Assembly: GCF_030209175.1 (NCBI RefSeq)
Contig: NZ_JARVSM010000004.1
Location: 1-64,000 of the forward strand
DNA length: 64,000 nt
Source: Pseudomonas sp. efr-133-TYG-5
Lineage (GTDB): Bacteria > Pseudomonadota > Gammaproteobacteria > Pseudomonadales > Pseudomonadaceae
Direction: 5' to 3'
The notes beneath the pieces are model-generated. The model saw only the letters and a list, made by a program, of their open reading frames with translations. It was not told where the DNA came from and searched no databases. This document shows positions 44,602 through 54,920 of this stretch, piece after piece (the first letter of the stretch is position 1; every line of letters starts with the position of its first letter). The position numbers and the translations under genes are program-made.

Positions 44602-45375
44602 TCAGAACGCCGGCAACACCGCGCCCTTGTACTTCTCGGTGATGAATTTCTTCACTTCCGGGCTGTGCAGCGCAGCGGCCAGTTTCTGCATCGCGTCGCT
44701 GTCCTTGTTGTCCGCGCGGGACACCAGGATGTTCACGTAAGGCGAGTCGTTGCCTTCGATCACCAGCGCATCCTTGGACGGATCGAGCTTGGCTTCCAGC
44801 GCGTAGTTGGTGTTGATCAGCGCCAGGTCGACCTGAGTCAGCACACGCGGGATGGTCGCGGCTTCCAGTTCACGGATTTTCAGATCCTTGGGGTTCTGGG
44901 CGATGTCCTTGACGGTCGACAGGATGTTGCTCGGATCCTTCAGGGTGATCAGGCCGGCCTTGGCCAGCAGCAACAGCGCACGGCCGCCGTTGGTGGCGTC
45001 GTTCGGGATCACCACGTTAGCACCGCCCGGCAGGTCCTTGAGGTCCTTGATCTTGCTCGAGTAGGCGCCCAGCGGCTCCAGGTGCACGCCCGTCACGGCC
45101 ACCAGGCTGGTGCCCTTGGCCTTGTTGAACTCATCGAGGTACGGCTGGTGCTGGAAGAAGTTGGCGTCCAGACGCTTTTCGGCAACCTGCACGTTCGGCT
45201 GAATGTAGTCGGTGAACACCTTGACCTTCAGATCCACGCCTGCCTTGGCCAGGGCCGGCTTGACGAACTCGAGGATCTCGGCGTGCGGCACCGGGGTGGC
45301 GGCAACGGTCAGGGTTTCATCGGCCTGGGCCGAAAACGCGGCAACGGCCGCCAGGACAACAATCAGTTTTTTCAT
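44602..45375 (-). CDS. metQ: methionine ABC transporter substrate-binding protein
   Basis: A 257-residue periplasmic binding protein of the NlpA/MetQ family, with signal peptide cleaved after FSAQA (no lipobox). Typical motifs: TPVPHAEILEFVKP, DANFFQHQPYLDEFN, GVHLEPLGAYSSKIK and VIPNDATNGGRALLLL. It delivers L- or D-methionine to MetNI. Third gene of the metNIQ operon, 80 bp after metI. Confidence 0.95.
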   Translation of the reverse strand: MKKLIVVLAAVAAFSAQADETLTVAATPVPHAEILEFVKPALAKAGVDLKVKVFTDYIQPNVQVAEKRLDANFFQHQPYLDEFNKAKGTSLVAVTGVHLEPLGAYSSKIKDLKDLPGGANVVIPNDATNGGRALLLLAKAGLITLKDPSNILSTVKDIAQNPKDLKIRELEAATIPRVLTQVDLALINTNYALEAKLDPSKDALVIEGNDSPYVNILVSRADNKDSDAMQKLAAALHSPEVKKFITEKYKGAVLPAF

Positions 45376-45455
45376 TCAGCTAACTCCTTTTCAAAGCGCC
45401 CGTCGTGGCGCCTGCCAGCGAATGGCCGGCTCATCTCTTGATTTACAAAAACCGC

Positions 45456-46130
45456 TTATTTGCGCGAGAAATGCACGACCAGACGGTCGCCGACCATTTG
45501 CAGCACTTGCACCAGAATCAGCAGCAACACCACGGTGACGATCATCACGTCGGTCTGGAAGCGCTGGTAGCCGAAACGGATCGCCAGGTCGCCGAGACCA
45601 CCGGCACCGACGACACCGGCCATGGCCGTGTAGGAAACCAGTGTAATCGCAGTCACCGTAATCGCTGCGAAGATGCCTGGACGGGCTTCCGGCAGCAAAG
45701 CGTTGACGATGATCTGGCGGGTGGTCGCACCCATCGACTGGGTCGCCTCGATGATGCCGCGATCGACTTCACGCAGGGCGGTTTCCACCAGCCGCGCGAA
45801 GAACGGCGTGGCGCCGACCACCAGGGGCGGAATCGCCCCGGCCACGCCCAGCGACGTGCCGGTGATCAGCACGGTGAACGGGATCATGACGATCAGCAGA
45901 ATGATGAACGGCAACGAACGCAGAATGTTCACCGCCAGCGACATGAATGCGTAGAGGCCACGGCTTTCCAGCAATTGCCGCGGGCTGCAGAGGAACAGCA
46001 ATACGCCCAGCGGCAGGCCGAGCAAAACCGTGAACAGCAGCGAACCACCGAGCATCAGCAGGGTGTCGCCAGTGGCCAGCCAGATTTCGTACCAGTCGAT
46101 ATTGGTGAAGAAACTCATCAGCGCTTCCAT
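45456..46130 (-). CDS. metI: methionine ABC transporter permease
   Basis: A 224-residue permease with five helices and the EAA-like loop (ETALREVDRGIIEATQSMGAT). It forms the membrane channel of MetNI. ATG 46130 shares one base with the metN stop (TGATG), so the two are translationally coupled; MSFFTNIDW twelve bases later is a less likely start. Confidence 0.95.
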   Translation of the reverse strand: MEALMSFFTNIDWYEIWLATGDTLLMLGGSLLFTVLLGLPLGVLLFLCSPRQLLESRGLYAFMSLAVNILRSLPFIILLIVMIPFTVLITGTSLGVAGAIPPLVVGATPFFARLVETALREVDRGIIEATQSMGATTRQIIVNALLPEARPGIFAAITVTAITLVSYTAMAGVVGAGGLGDLAIRFGYQRFQTDVMIVTVVLLLILVQVLQMVGDRLVVHFSRK

Positions 46131-47137
46131 CAACGCAGCACCTCCATGTGAACGTCAGCGGCGGTGAAGCGGGCGAACGCCGCGTCCATGTCGCCACCGG
46201 TGACGGCGAGGGTCAACTGCCCGTACGGAATGTCTTTGATGCGGTCGATACGACCGGCCAGGATACTGTAGTCGACGCCGGTTTCCCGGGCGACGGTACC
46301 GAGCAGCGGCGCGTAGGTCGCTTCGCCCTGGAAGGTCAGACGCACGATGCGCCCCGGCACGTGAGCGAAGTCATCGCGCTGTTCGCTTTCGTCGATCTGC
46401 TCGTCTTCCTGGACGAAACGCTTGGTGGTCGGGTGCTTGGGATGCAGGAACACCTCGGCCACCGAACCCTGTTCGACGATTACCCCAGCGTCCATGACCG
46501 CCACTTGATCGCAGACGCGACGGATCACGTCCATCTCATGGGTGATCAGGACGATGGTCAGCTTCAACTCGCGGTTGATCTCGGCCAGCAGCTGCAAAAC
46601 CGACGCCGTGGTCTGCGGGTCGAGGGCACTGGTGGCCTCGTCGCACAGCAGAATCTTCGGTTTGGTCGCCAGGGCGCGGGCAATGCCGACGCGCTGCTTC
46701 TGCCCGCCGGACAGCTGCGCCGGGTATTTTTTCGCGTGGTCGGACAGACCGACCCGCGCCAGCAACTCGGCCACGCGCTGGTCGATCGCGCTGCTCGACA
46801 GCTCGCCGGCCAGGGTCAGCGGCAGCGCAACGTTGTCGGCCACGGTCTTGGAGGCCAGCAGATTGAAGTGCTGGAAGATCATCCCGACCTGCTGGCGGAA
46901 ACGGCGCAGGCCGTTGGCGTCGAGCGCGGTGACTTCTTCGCCATCGACGATGATCTTGCCGCCACTGGAGTCTTCCAGGCGATTGATCAGACGCAGCAGG
47001 GTACTTTTTCCCGCACCGGAATGGCCGATCAGGCCGAAAACCTGACCATTCTCAATCGACAGACTGGTCGGGTGCAGCGCGGTGATGTCCTTACCGGCGA
47101 CGCGGTAAGTTTTGTGGACGTTTTGAAACTCGATCAC
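46130..47137 (-). CDS. metN: methionine ABC transporter ATP-binding protein
   Basis: A 335-residue ATPase with Walker [10 protein letters not shown] (about 38-46), signature LSGGQKQRV, Walker [13 protein letters not shown] and the H-loop LITHEMDV. The last 95 residues form the NIL/ACT-like domain ([20 protein letters not shown]) that binds methionine and inhibits transport when the cell is replete. First gene of the operon. Confidence 0.96.
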   Translation of the reverse strand: MIEFQNVHKTYRVAGKDITALHPTSLSIENGQVFGLIGHSGAGKSTLLRLINRLEDSSGGKIIVDGEEVTALDANGLRRFRQQVGMIFQHFNLLASKTVADNVALPLTLAGELSSSAIDQRVAELLARVGLSDHAKKYPAQLSGGQKQRVGIARALATKPKILLCDEATSALDPQTTASVLQLLAEINRELKLTIVLITHEMDVIRRVCDQVAVMDAGVIVEQGSVAEVFLHPKHPTTKRFVQEDEQIDESEQRDDFAHVPGRIVRLTFQGEATYAPLLGTVARETGVDYSILAGRIDRIKDIPYGQLTLAVTGGDMDAAFARFTAADVHMEVLR

Positions 47138-47357
47138 GTAGCGAACCTTGTGGGGCGCGTTGAAAAAGGGTCAGCGGTTAGCCGGGCGCGCATTTTAGCC
47201 TGTCCGTATAGAGGTTCTTAGCATTTATTTCGCGAATAACCTTCGATTTGGCAATAACAAGATCAAAGGTCATAAAAAAGGAACGCCCAAATCGCTCATC
47301 AGTCACTAAGTAAGCGACTTGAAAACCCTGGGTGCCGTGCCTGGGAAAAGCTCAAGC

Positions 47358-47376
47358 GTCCCGGGCCGTCCGGGAC
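47358..47376 (+). promoter_or_regulatory. hairpin in the katE leader
   Basis: GTCCCGG and CCGGGAC form a perfect 7-bp stem with a 5-base loop, ending 6 bp before the AGGAG ribosome site of katE. It could influence translation or mRNA decay. There is no T-run, so it is not a terminator. Confidence 0.55.
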
Positions 47377-47396
47377 AAACCAGGAGTCCATGACTG

Positions 47397-49538
47397 ATGA
47401 GTACGAAAAAACCTGCCCCGTCGAAAAGTGAGCTGGCCGGGACCGACACCCCGGATCGCGCCAACACCAATGCCAAACTCGAGAGCCTGGAGACCTTCCG
47501 CTCCGACGCCACCGGCCAGGCCCTGCGCACCAACCAGGGCGTGAAGATCGCCGACAACCAGAACACCCTCAAGGCCGGTCCGCGCGGCCCTTCGCTGCTA
47601 GAAGACTTCATCATGCGTGAAAAAATCACGCATTTTGACCATGAGCGGATTCCGGAGCGCATCGTCCACGCCCGTGGCACCGGCGCCCACGGCTTCTTCC
47701 AGAGCTACGAAAACCACGCCGAGCTGACCAAGGCCGGTTTCCTGCAGGACCCGGGGAAGAAAACCCCGGTATTCGTGCGCTTTTCCACGGTGCAGGGCCC
47801 ACGCGGCTCCGGCGACACCGTGCGTGACGTGCGCGGTTTCGCGGTGAAGTTCTTCACCGACGAAGGCAACTTCGATCTGGTCGGCAACAACATGCCGGTG
47901 TTCTTCATTCAGGACGCGATCAAGTTTCCCGACTTCGTCCATGCGGTGAAACCCGAGCCGCACAACGAAATCCCTACCGGCGGTTCGGCCCATGACACCT
48001 TCTGGGACTTCGTCTCGCTGGTGCCGGAATCGGCGCACATGGTGATCTGGGCGATGTCCGACCGGGCGATCCCGAAAAGCCTGCGCAGCATGCAGGGCTT
48101 CGGCGTGCACACCTTCCGCCTGATCAATGCCGAGGGCAAATCGCGCTTCGTCAAATTCCACTGGCGGCCGACCGCCGGCACCTGTTCGCTGGTCTGGGAC
48201 GAGGCGCAGAAACTTGCCGGTAAAGACACCGACTACCACCGTCGCGACCTCTGGGAAGCCATCGAGATGGGCGACTACCCGGAATGGGAACTGGGCGTGC
48301 AGATCATCGAGGAAGAAAACGAGCACGATTTCGACTTCGACATTCTCGACCCGACCAAACTGATCCCGGAAGAAATCGTCCCGATCACGCCACTGGGGAA
48401 AATGACCCTCAACCGCAACCCGGACAATTTCTTCGCCGAAACCGAGCAGGTCGCCTTCTGCCCGGGCCACATCGTGCCGGGGATCGACTTCTCCAACGAC
48501 CCGCTGCTGCAAGGTCGGCTGTTTTCCTACACCGACACGCAGATCAGCCGACTCGGCGGGCCGAACTTTCATGAGCTGCCGATCAACCGCCCGGTCGCGC
48601 CGTTCCACAACGGCCAGCGCGACGCGCAGCATCGCACCGTGATCGACAAGGGTCGCGCGTCCTACGAGCCGAACTCGATCGACGGCGGCTGGCCGAAGGA
48701 AACGCCGCCAGCAGCGCAGGACGGTGGTTTCGAAAGCTATCCGGAGCGCATCGATGCCCACAAGATCCGTCAGCGCAGCGAGTCGTTCGGCGATCACTTC
48801 TCCCAGGCTCGCCTGTTCTTCAACAGCATGAGCGACCATGAGAAGGAACACATCATTGCCGCCTACAGCTTCGAACTGGGCAAGGTCGAGCGTGAGTTCA
48901 TCCGCGCCCGGGAGGTCAATGAGATCCTGGCCAACATCGACCTGGAACTGGCCAAACGCGTAGCCGCCAACCTTGGCCTGCCGGCACCGAGCAAAGGCAC
49001 GGTCGACGTGCGCAAGACCTCGTTCGATCATTCGCCGGCGCTGAGCCAGGCCAATCTGCTGCCGGAAAACATCAAGACGCGCAAAGTGGCGATTCTGGCC
49101 GCCAACGGCGTCGATGGTGCGGCGATTGACGCGATGAAGAAGGCCTTGGCGGCAGAAGGTGCGCACGCCAAGCTGCTGGGGCCGACCTCAGCGCCAGTGA
49201 AAACCGCCGACGGCAAGACCTTGGCGGTGGATGCCTCCATGGAAGGCATGCCGTCGGTGATCTTCGATGCGGTGTTCGTGCCGGGTGGCGCGGATTCGAT
49301 CAAGGCGTTGAGCGGCGACGGCGTGGCGTTGCATTACCTGCTGGAGGCGTACAAGCATCTGAAGGCCATTGCCCTGCATGGCGATGCCAAGCAGTTGCAG
49401 GATCTGTTGAAGCTGGAGGCGGACGACGGGTTGCTGCAGGGCAAGGATGTACCGGGGTTGACCAAGCCGTTCTTCGCGGCGATCGGCCAGCACCGGGTCT
49501 GGGCGCGGGAGCCTAAGGCCAAGGCCATTCCGGCGTAA
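47397..49538 (+). CDS. katE: catalase HPII, large-subunit type
   Basis: A 713-residue heme catalase that splits hydrogen peroxide. The catalytic His91 is in RIVHARG, the heme-ligand Tyr378 in RLFSYTDTQ, and the Asn region in [12 protein letters not shown]. The C-terminal 150 residues form the flavodoxin/DJ-1-like domain of large catalases ([28 protein letters not shown]). AGGAG is 12 bp upstream of ATG 47397. Stationary-phase RpoS control is usual. Monocistronic. Confidence 0.96.
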   Translation: MSTKKPAPSKSELAGTDTPDRANTNAKLESLETFRSDATGQALRTNQGVKIADNQNTLKAGPRGPSLLEDFIMREKITHFDHERIPERIVHARGTGAHGFFQSYENHAELTKAGFLQDPGKKTPVFVRFSTVQGPRGSGDTVRDVRGFAVKFFTDEGNFDLVGNNMPVFFIQDAIKFPDFVHAVKPEPHNEIPTGGSAHDTFWDFVSLVPESAHMVIWAMSDRAIPKSLRSMQGFGVHTFRLINAEGKSRFVKFHWRPTAGTCSLVWDEAQKLAGKDTDYHRRDLWEAIEMGDYPEWELGVQIIEEENEHDFDFDILDPTKLIPEEIVPITPLGKMTLNRNPDNFFAETEQVAFCPGHIVPGIDFSNDPLLQGRLFSYTDTQISRLGGPNFHELPINRPVAPFHNGQRDAQHRTVIDKGRASYEPNSIDGGWPKETPPAAQDGGFESYPERIDAHKIRQRSESFGDHFSQARLFFNSMSDHEKEHIIAAYSFELGKVEREFIRAREVNEILANIDLELAKRVAANLGLPAPSKGTVDVRKTSFDHSPALSQANLLPENIKTRKVAILAANGVDGAAIDAMKKALAAEGAHAKLLGPTSAPVKTADGKTLAVDASMEGMPSVIFDAVFVPGGADSIKALSGDGVALHYLLEAYKHLKAIALHGDAKQLQDLLKLEADDGLLQGKDVPGLTKPFFAAIGQHRVWAREPKAKAIPA

Positions 49539-49565
49539 GGCGCTTTACTGGAGCTGAGGCTGCTT

Positions 49566-49657
49566 TCGCGAGCAGGCTCGCTCCCACCGTGGATTTCCGT
49601 CGATCACAGGATTTGTGTTCACAGAAAACCCCACTGTAGGAGCGGGCCTGCTCGCGA
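49566..49657. repeat. outward-facing REP pair after katE
   Basis: TCGCGAGCAGGCTCGCTCCCAC (49566-49587) and GTAGGAGCGGGCCTGCTCGCGA (49636-49657) are inverted copies arranged opposite to the other REPINs in the window: the CTCCCAC ends point inward. It separates katE from the convergent lipoprotein gene. Confidence 0.88.
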
Positions 49658-49662
49658 AGCTT

Positions 49663-50376
49663 TCAGGGTTTACGCGGACTCAGAACCATCTGCGCCGGCA
49701 CGGTGCGCAGGATCTGCTTGTCGATCTGCAGTTCGAAATCCGGGTTGAGTTTCTTCACCCGCTTGCTCAGCAGCGTCGCCAGCCAAGGGTAGTCCTGGGT
49801 ACGTGGCGCCTGAATGCTCACGGCACATTCATAATTCACCACATCGGCGGCGATGGCATCCAGTTGCCGGCGAAGTTTGCGGCTGTCGCTGATATTCAGC
49901 GCCACCGTCGTGCTCTCGGCAGTCGGGTCGATGACCCTGGCTTTCGGCTTGGCTTCAGCGGCCTGCAGCGCGGCTTCGGCCTTTTCCAGCTCGGCCTTGC
50001 GCGCCTCGGTGATCGCCCCGTTGACCCCACCGGTCAGCGCCGGGGCCTTGGGCATCAACGCGCGGGCACGGCTCAACGCCGTCGCGGCAGCGTTGACGTC
50101 GCCCTTCTGCAGAACGATCTGGCTGCGCCGCAGATAGGCTTCGGCCAGTTGCCGCTGGTATTGCTCAAGGGATTGGTCGTTGGGCGTTTCAGCCTGCAAC
50201 GCAGCCAACTGGTCTTCGGCGGTGGCCAGTTCGCTGCTGGCCAGGCTTTGCTCCAGCTGTGCGATGGCCGTGGCCCGCGCGTCGGGGGCTTCGGCCACCG
50301 GCGGCGTGCTTTGGCAGGCGCCCAGCAGCACGGAAAATGCGACAAGGAGCAGATAACGGGAGGCGAACGGCTTCAT
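49663..50376 (-). CDS. putative lipoprotein (PA5502-like)
   Basis: A 237-residue protein with lipobox LLGAC (Cys about 21), a helical TPR-like middle (about residues 35-145: ATAIAQLEQSLASSELATAEDQL, YLRRSQIVLQKGDVNAAATAL) and a C-terminal domain with KLRRQLDAIAADVVNYECAV. It lies 37 bp downstream of znuB on the same strand, as in PAO1, and may be co-transcribed with the zinc locus. Function unknown. Confidence 0.78.
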   Translation of the reverse strand: MKPFASRYLLLVAFSVLLGACQSTPPVAEAPDARATAIAQLEQSLASSELATAEDQLAALQAETPNDQSLEQYQRQLAEAYLRRSQIVLQKGDVNAAATALSRARALMPKAPALTGGVNGAITEARKAELEKAEAALQAAEAKPKARVIDPTAESTTVALNISDSRKLRRQLDAIAADVVNYECAVSIQAPRTQDYPWLATLLSKRVKKLNPDFELQIDKQILRTVPAQMVLSPRKP

Positions 50377-50413
50377 TCCTGCGACTCTCTATTTGCGCAA
50401 AAAACGAGCAAGT

Positions 50414-51202
50414 CTACACCCCTCGACGGGGCAGAACAAAACTCAGCAGAAACAGTGCGGCGGCCGTCACAACGATGGACGGGCCCGCCGGGGTGTCCTT
50501 GAACCACGACAACGCCAGCCCGCCACCCACGGCGAGCATGCCCAGCAGGCTCGCGCCCACTGCCATCTGCTCCGGCGAGCGGGCGTGACGCTGTGCCGCA
50601 GCCGCCGGGATGATCAGCAACGAGGTAATCAGCAACACCCCGACGATTTTCATCGCCACCGCGATCACCACGGCGATCAGCAGCATCAGCGCCATGCGCA
50701 GGCCCGCCACCGGCAGGCCTTCGACCCGCGCCAGCTCTTCGTGCACGGTGATCGCCAGCAGCGGGCGCCACAGGGTCACCAGCAGCACCAGCACCGCGGC
50801 GCTGCCGCCGAGAATCCACGCCAGGTCGGTCGGGCTGATCGCCAGCAGGTCGCCGAACAGATAGGCCATCAGGTCGATCCGCACTTCATGCATGAAGCTT
50901 AGTACCACCAGCCCGAGCGAGAGCGTGCTCGGCGCGAGAATCCCCAGCAATGTGTCGGATGCCAGCGGCTGGCGCTGTTGCAGGGTCACCAGCAGCACCG
51001 CCAGCAGCAGGCAGCCGACCGTCACCGCCACGGTCGGGCTGACATCCAGCAGAAAGCCCAGGGCCACGCCGAGCAACGCCGCGTGGGACAGGGTGTCGCC
51101 GAAATAGGCCATGCGCCGCCAGACCACGAACGAGCCCAACGGCCCGGCCACCAGCGCCAGCGCCAGACCGGCAAGCAGGGCGTAGAACAGAAAATCAGCC
51201 AT
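50414..51202 (-). CDS. znuB: zinc ABC transporter permease
   Basis: A 262-residue permease with seven to nine helices ([46 protein letters not shown]). The [11 protein letters not shown] segment is typical of the ABC-3 metal permease family. ATG 51202 lies within the end of znuC (8-bp overlap), so translation is coupled; the longer frame to 51388 is rejected. Part of zur-znuC-znuB. Confidence 0.95.
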   Translation of the reverse strand: MADFLFYALLAGLALALVAGPLGSFVVWRRMAYFGDTLSHAALLGVALGFLLDVSPTVAVTVGCLLLAVLLVTLQQRQPLASDTLLGILAPSTLSLGLVVLSFMHEVRIDLMAYLFGDLLAISPTDLAWILGGSAAVLVLLVTLWRPLLAITVHEELARVEGLPVAGLRMALMLLIAVVIAVAMKIVGVLLITSLLIIPAAAAQRHARSPEQMAVGASLLGMLAVGGGLALSWFKDTPAGPSIVVTAAALFLLSFVLPRRGV

Positions 51203-51980
51203 GCTTGCAGCTATCTCCATGGACGTGGGTATGGCCCGCACCGGGCGCCTTGACCACCGAACCGTGCAGGTCGTGGGCGTGGTCGTGATGATGGTGATAG
51301 ACCGCCAGGCTCGGCGCGTTATTGCCGAACAGCTCGACGAAGGCCGGATCGCCGCTGACCTGCTCGGGGTGCCCGGAGCAGCAGACATGGCGATTGAGGC
51401 ACACCACCTGATCCGTGGTGCTCATCACCAGGTGCAGATCGTGGGACACCATCAGCACCCCGCAGCCGTGCCGGTCGCGCAGTCGGGTAATCAGGCTGTA
51501 CAGCTCGGCCTGCCCGGCGACGTCGACGCCCTGCACCGGCTCGTCGAGCACCAGCAGTTGCGGCTCGCGCAGCAGCGCCCGGGCCAGCAGCACGCGTTGC
51601 ATCTCACCGCCGGAAACGCTCTGTACCGGGCTATCGATGACGTGTTCGGCACCGACCTCCTTGAGCGCCGCCAGGGCGCGCGGACGGTCGACACCCGGCA
51701 CCAGGCGCAGGAAGCGCAGCACCGAGAGTGGCAGAGTCGGGTCGACGTGGAGTTTCTGCGGCATGTAGCCGACGCGCAGTTTCGGCTTGCGCCAGACGCT
51801 GCCGCTGTCCGGCTTCAACAAGCCGAGCACGGCCCGCACGAGGGTGGTCTTGCCGGCGCCGTTGGGGCCGATCAGGGTGACGATCTGCCCCGGCTCGACG
51901 CTCAGGTCGATGTTGTCCAGCACGTTCTGCCCGGCAAACCTGACGGCTACCTGCTGCAGACGGATCAGCGCGTCGTTCAT
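51195..51980 (-). CDS. znuC: zinc ABC transporter ATP-binding protein
   Basis: A 261-residue ATPase with Walker [10 protein letters not shown], signature VSGGEMQRV, Walker [13 protein letters not shown] and H-loop VSHDLHLVM. The C-terminus is His-rich ([13 protein letters not shown], then [12 protein letters not shown]), which could sense or buffer zinc on the cytoplasmic side. Its start shares one base with the zur stop, so both are translated from one message. Confidence 0.95.
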   Translation of the reverse strand: MNDALIRLQQVAVRFAGQNVLDNIDLSVEPGQIVTLIGPNGAGKTTLVRAVLGLLKPDSGSVWRKPKLRVGYMPQKLHVDPTLPLSVLRFLRLVPGVDRPRALAALKEVGAEHVIDSPVQSVSGGEMQRVLLARALLREPQLLVLDEPVQGVDVAGQAELYSLITRLRDRHGCGVLMVSHDLHLVMSTTDQVVCLNRHVCCSGHPEQVSGDPAFVELFGNNAPSLAVYHHHHDHAHDLHGSVVKAPGAGHTHVHGDSCKHG

Positions 51981-52462
51981 CAGGCCCCCTGGCAACCGGC
52001 GCAGAGTCCGACCACTTCGACGGTCTGGGCCTCGACGATGAAACCGACGTCCCTGGCGCTGTTGACGATGGCGTCGCTGATGGTCTTCTGCTCGAGCTCG
52101 ATGGCGGCGTGGCATTCGCGGCAGATCAGGAACTGGCCCTGGTGCGAATGTTTCGGGTGGACACAGCCGACGAAGGCGTTCAGCGACGAGATGCGGTGCA
52201 CCAGGCCGTTTTCCAGGAGGAAATCCAACGCGCGGTACACCGTCGGCGGCGCGGCGCGACGGCCGTCCTGCTCGCTGAGCACCGCCAGAATGTCGTAGGC
52301 GCCCAGCGGCTTGTGGCTCTGCCAGACCAATTCCAGCACCCGCCGCCGCAATGCGGTCAGGCGCAGGCCCTTCTGTGCACACAAGGCATCGGCCTCGGAC
52401 AGGGCGCTGTGCACGCAATGGGAGTGGTCGTGGGGACGGCTGGCAATCGGGGTAATAGGCAT
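51980..52462 (-). CDS. zur: zinc uptake regulator Zur (Fur family)
   Basis: A 160-residue Fur-family repressor. Winged helix in the first 95 residues ([39 protein letters not shown]), then the metal domain with [16 protein letters not shown] (structural zinc with the C-terminal CAGC). The N-terminus has extra His/Cys (HDHSHCVHS). With zinc it should repress znuA and its own operon. It is divergent from znuA, sharing a 66-bp control region. Confidence 0.94.
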   Translation of the reverse strand: MPITPIASRPHDHSHCVHSALSEADALCAQKGLRLTALRRRVLELVWQSHKPLGAYDILAVLSEQDGRRAAPPTVYRALDFLLENGLVHRISSLNAFVGCVHPKHSHQGQFLICRECHAAIELEQKTISDAIVNSARDVGFIVEAQTVEVVGLCAGCQGA

Positions 52463-52488
52463 GAGCGGCGACGAGTTTGGTTAGAGAC

Positions 52489-52501
52489 GTTATTATGTTA
52501 C
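52489..52501. promoter_or_regulatory. candidate Zur box between zur and znuA
   Basis: GTTATTATGTTAC resembles the gammaproteobacterial Zur core GTTAT-N3-ATAAC (about 9 of 13 positions) and is centred between the divergent start codons, so one bound dimer could repress both. Confidence 0.55.
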
Positions 52502-52528
52502 CCGTTCTCGCCTCATTGAGTGGTCATC

Positions 52529-53449
52529 GTGTCCCGACTTTTTTCTGTTTTTGTGGCTTTTATCGCCAGTTTTCTGCTGATCGGTCAGGCCCAGGCCGAC
52601 GTTCGCGTCCTCACCAGCATCAAGCCTCTGCAACTGATTGCCGCCGCCGTGCAGGACGGCGTGGCGATTCCGGAAGTGCTGTTGCCGCCCGGCGCTTCGC
52701 CGCACAACTATGCGCTGCGCCCGTCCGACGTACGCAAAGTGCAAGCGGTCGACTTGCTGTACTGGATCGGTCCGGACATGGAAGGTTTCCTGCCGCGCGT
52801 GCTCAACGGCCGGACGCTGCCGAGCGTCGCCGTGCAGGATCTGCCGGGGATGAAGCTGCGGCGCTTCGCCGAGGACAGCCACTCCCACGCCGAAGAAGCC
52901 GACGAACATGACCACGACCACCGTCCAGGCAGCCTCGATGCGCACCTGTGGCTGTCGCCGGTCAACGCGCGGGTCATCGCCGAGAAAATGGCCGCCGACC
53001 TCAGCGCCGCCGATCCGGCCAACGCCGAGCGCTACCAGAGCAACGCCAAAGCCTTCGATCAGCGCCTGGATGCTCTCGACGAGCGCCTGAAGAAACGTCT
53101 GGCCGGTGTTGAAGGCAAGCCCTACTTCGTCTTCCACGAAGCCTTCGACTACTTCGAAGACGCCTACGGCCTCAAGCATGCCGGCGTGTTCAGCGTCGCC
53201 GCGGAAGTGCAGCCGGGCGCCCAGCATGTCGCGGCCATGCGTACACGGTTGCAGGAAGTCGGCAAGACCTGCGTGTTCAGCGAACCGCCACTGCGTCCAC
53301 GCCTGGCGGAAACCCTGGTGGCGGGCCTGCCGGTGAAGCTGGCGGAGCTGGATGCGTTGGGCGGCTATACGCCGGCGACAGCTCAGGGCTATGAGCAGGT
53401 GCTGGAGAAGCTTGGCAACGATCTGGCCGGCTGCCTGGAATCGTTGTAA
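52529..53449 (+). CDS. znuA: zinc ABC transporter substrate-binding protein
   Basis: A 306-residue periplasmic binding protein: signal peptide (cleavage after GQAQA), then ligands in PGASPHNYALRPSD, a His/Asp/Glu-rich loop SHSHAEEADEHDHDH (about residues 116-131), LDAHLWLSP and FVFHEAFDYFE. The loop is typical of ZnuA. GTG 52529 gives a short n-region and follows TGAGTGG; GTG 52520 is an alternative. Confidence 0.93.
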   Translation: MSRLFSVFVAFIASFLLIGQAQADVRVLTSIKPLQLIAAAVQDGVAIPEVLLPPGASPHNYALRPSDVRKVQAVDLLYWIGPDMEGFLPRVLNGRTLPSVAVQDLPGMKLRRFAEDSHSHAEEADEHDHDHRPGSLDAHLWLSPVNARVIAEKMAADLSAADPANAERYQSNAKAFDQRLDALDERLKKRLAGVEGKPYFVFHEAFDYFEDAYGLKHAGVFSVAAEVQPGAQHVAAMRTRLQEVGKTCVFSEPPLRPRLAETLVAGLPVKLAELDALGGYTPATAQGYEQVLEKLGNDLAGCLESL

Positions 53450-53466
53450 CCCCCAGAGAAAAACAT

Positions 53467-53523
53467 CGCCGCCTTCGGCAACGCCTGCAGTGATGACTGT
53501 GCAGGCGCGGCAGAAGGCGGCGA
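53467..53523. terminator. bidirectional hairpin between znuA and thrB
   Basis: CGCCGCCTTC and GAAGGCGGCG bracket an inner hairpin GCCTGCAGTGATGACTGTGCAGGC. It lies between convergent genes and shares its outer-arm type and GCCTGCA inner pattern with the repeat at 13312. Confidence 0.75.
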
Positions 53524-53533
53524 GCCTTTGATC

Positions 53534-54487
53534 TCAGAGGGCGAAAGGCAGCGGCGTGTGCACCTGCTGACGCTGTGCCAGGCGCTGCTGGAATTCCTGC
53601 GGATCGTGAATCAGCACGTCCTGTCCGGCAAACTGCTCGGCGGCGATCAACCGCGACAGCCAGAACCGCACGCACGCCACGCGCAGCAGGGTCGGCCACA
53701 GCTCGGCCTCGGCTGCCGTGAACGGCCGTAACGCCGCATAGGCACCGAGGAATGCGCGGGCACGCGACCCGTCAATCAAGCCTTCCTCGTCCGAACACCA
53801 GTCGTTCAGGGCAATCGCCACGTCATACAGCATTGGCCCGGAGCAGGCGTTGTAGAAGTCGATCAGCCCGGTCAGGTGCGTGCCTTCGAACATGGCGTTG
53901 TCGCGGAACAGGTCGGCGTGGATGTTCGCCCGTGGCAGCGCGAGAATTTTCTCTTTGTGTTGCGTGATTTCGTCCAGAGCCTTTTGCAGCAAAGCGCGCG
54001 GCTCATCGCTCAGGTGCGAGAGAAACGCGCTGCCCTCTTCCAGCATCCAGTCCAGGCCACGGTCGGTCTTGCGCTTGATCATGCGCTCGCCCTGGGTCGC
54101 CAGGTGCAGATGTGCCTGCAACTCCCCAACCTGCGCGCAATGCTGGGCGTTGGCGACTTTGATGTGCTTGCCGGACAGGCGCGGCTGGAGCAATGCCGGT
54201 TTACCCTTGAGTTCACGCAGGGCCACGCCGTCGGTGGTGCGCAGCGCGTACGGCACCGGCAGATCGGCCTCGTGCAGCACGTCGAGCAGGTCGATGAAAA
54301 ACGGCATCTCCTGCACCGGGCCGCGCTCGACCAGGGTCAGGACGAATTCGCCCTGCTCCATGCTGATAAAAAAGTTGGTGTTTTCACTGCCGGCGGCGAT
54401 CCCCTGGAAATCAAGCAGACGGCCAAGCCCGTAAGGGGCGAGAAAGGTTTCCAGCTCGGGCCGAGCCAGGGGGGTGAACACAGACAT
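53534..54487 (-). CDS. thrB: homoserine kinase (APH-fold)
   Basis: A 317-residue kinase that phosphorylates homoserine in threonine synthesis. It belongs to the ThrB group with the aminoglycoside-phosphotransferase fold, not the GHMP type of E. coli. The loop ANIHADLFRDN holds the catalytic Asp, followed by GLIDFYNACSGPMLYDVAIALNDW for Mg binding. N-terminal YGLGRLLDFQGIAAGSENTNFFI fits. It is 62 bp downstream of the DUF2782 gene on the same strand. Confidence 0.92.
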   Translation of the reverse strand: MSVFTPLARPELETFLAPYGLGRLLDFQGIAAGSENTNFFISMEQGEFVLTLVERGPVQEMPFFIDLLDVLHEADLPVPYALRTTDGVALRELKGKPALLQPRLSGKHIKVANAQHCAQVGELQAHLHLATQGERMIKRKTDRGLDWMLEEGSAFLSHLSDEPRALLQKALDEITQHKEKILALPRANIHADLFRDNAMFEGTHLTGLIDFYNACSGPMLYDVAIALNDWCSDEEGLIDGSRARAFLGAYAALRPFTAAEAELWPTLLRVACVRFWLSRLIAAEQFAGQDVLIHDPQEFQQRLAQRQQVHTPLPFAL

Positions 54488-54549
54488 GGTTAAAAACTGC
54501 TCAGTTCGGGCGCCGCGATCAGGCGGCGCCGATTAAAAAGTCGGGAATC

Positions 54550-54846
54550 CTACTTCCAGGTAAAGATTTCCCACGACGGAATCAGCATATCCGGCTGGTC
54601 GGAACGGATGTAGTTCGCGTCCGTGCCATCGGCGCGCACCAGGAAATACGGTTTGCCGCCCTTCGGCGTGACCTTGATCGCATACACGAAACCGCTCCGG
54701 CTGTATTCCTGAATGACCTTGTCGCCTTCGGTGTGCGTGTTGATGGTAACTTCCGGCTCCGTTGACGGCGCATCATCCGCGGCGATCGCGGCCAACGGTA
54801 CGGTTGCAATCAAACTGACCAGCAGCAAGCGATTTAACGTACGCAT
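54550..54846 (-). CDS. DUF2782 exported protein
   Basis: A 98-residue protein with a signal peptide (cleavage near AIAADD) and the DUF2782 pattern VTINTHTEGDKVIQEYSRSGFVYAIKVTPKGGKPYFLVRADG ending in WEIFTWK; only parts are quoted here as landmarks. Found beside polA and thrB in many pseudomonads. Function unknown. It is divergent from polA, whose start is 75 bp away. Confidence 0.86.
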   Translation of the reverse strand: MRTLNRLLLVSLIATVPLAAIAADDAPSTEPEVTINTHTEGDKVIQEYSRSGFVYAIKVTPKGGKPYFLVRADGTDANYIRSDQPDMLIPSWEIFTWK

Positions 54847-54920
54847 GATAACCTTGTCCCTTTGTCGTCAACGGTCCCGCTATTCTAGCGCCGGGCCCGC
54901 CGAAAAGGTTGATTCTGCTC

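Noticed and set aside
47138..47396. Methionine or SAM riboswitch between metN and katE
   Set aside because: The leader on the minus strand is short and no S-box-like set of stems can be seen.
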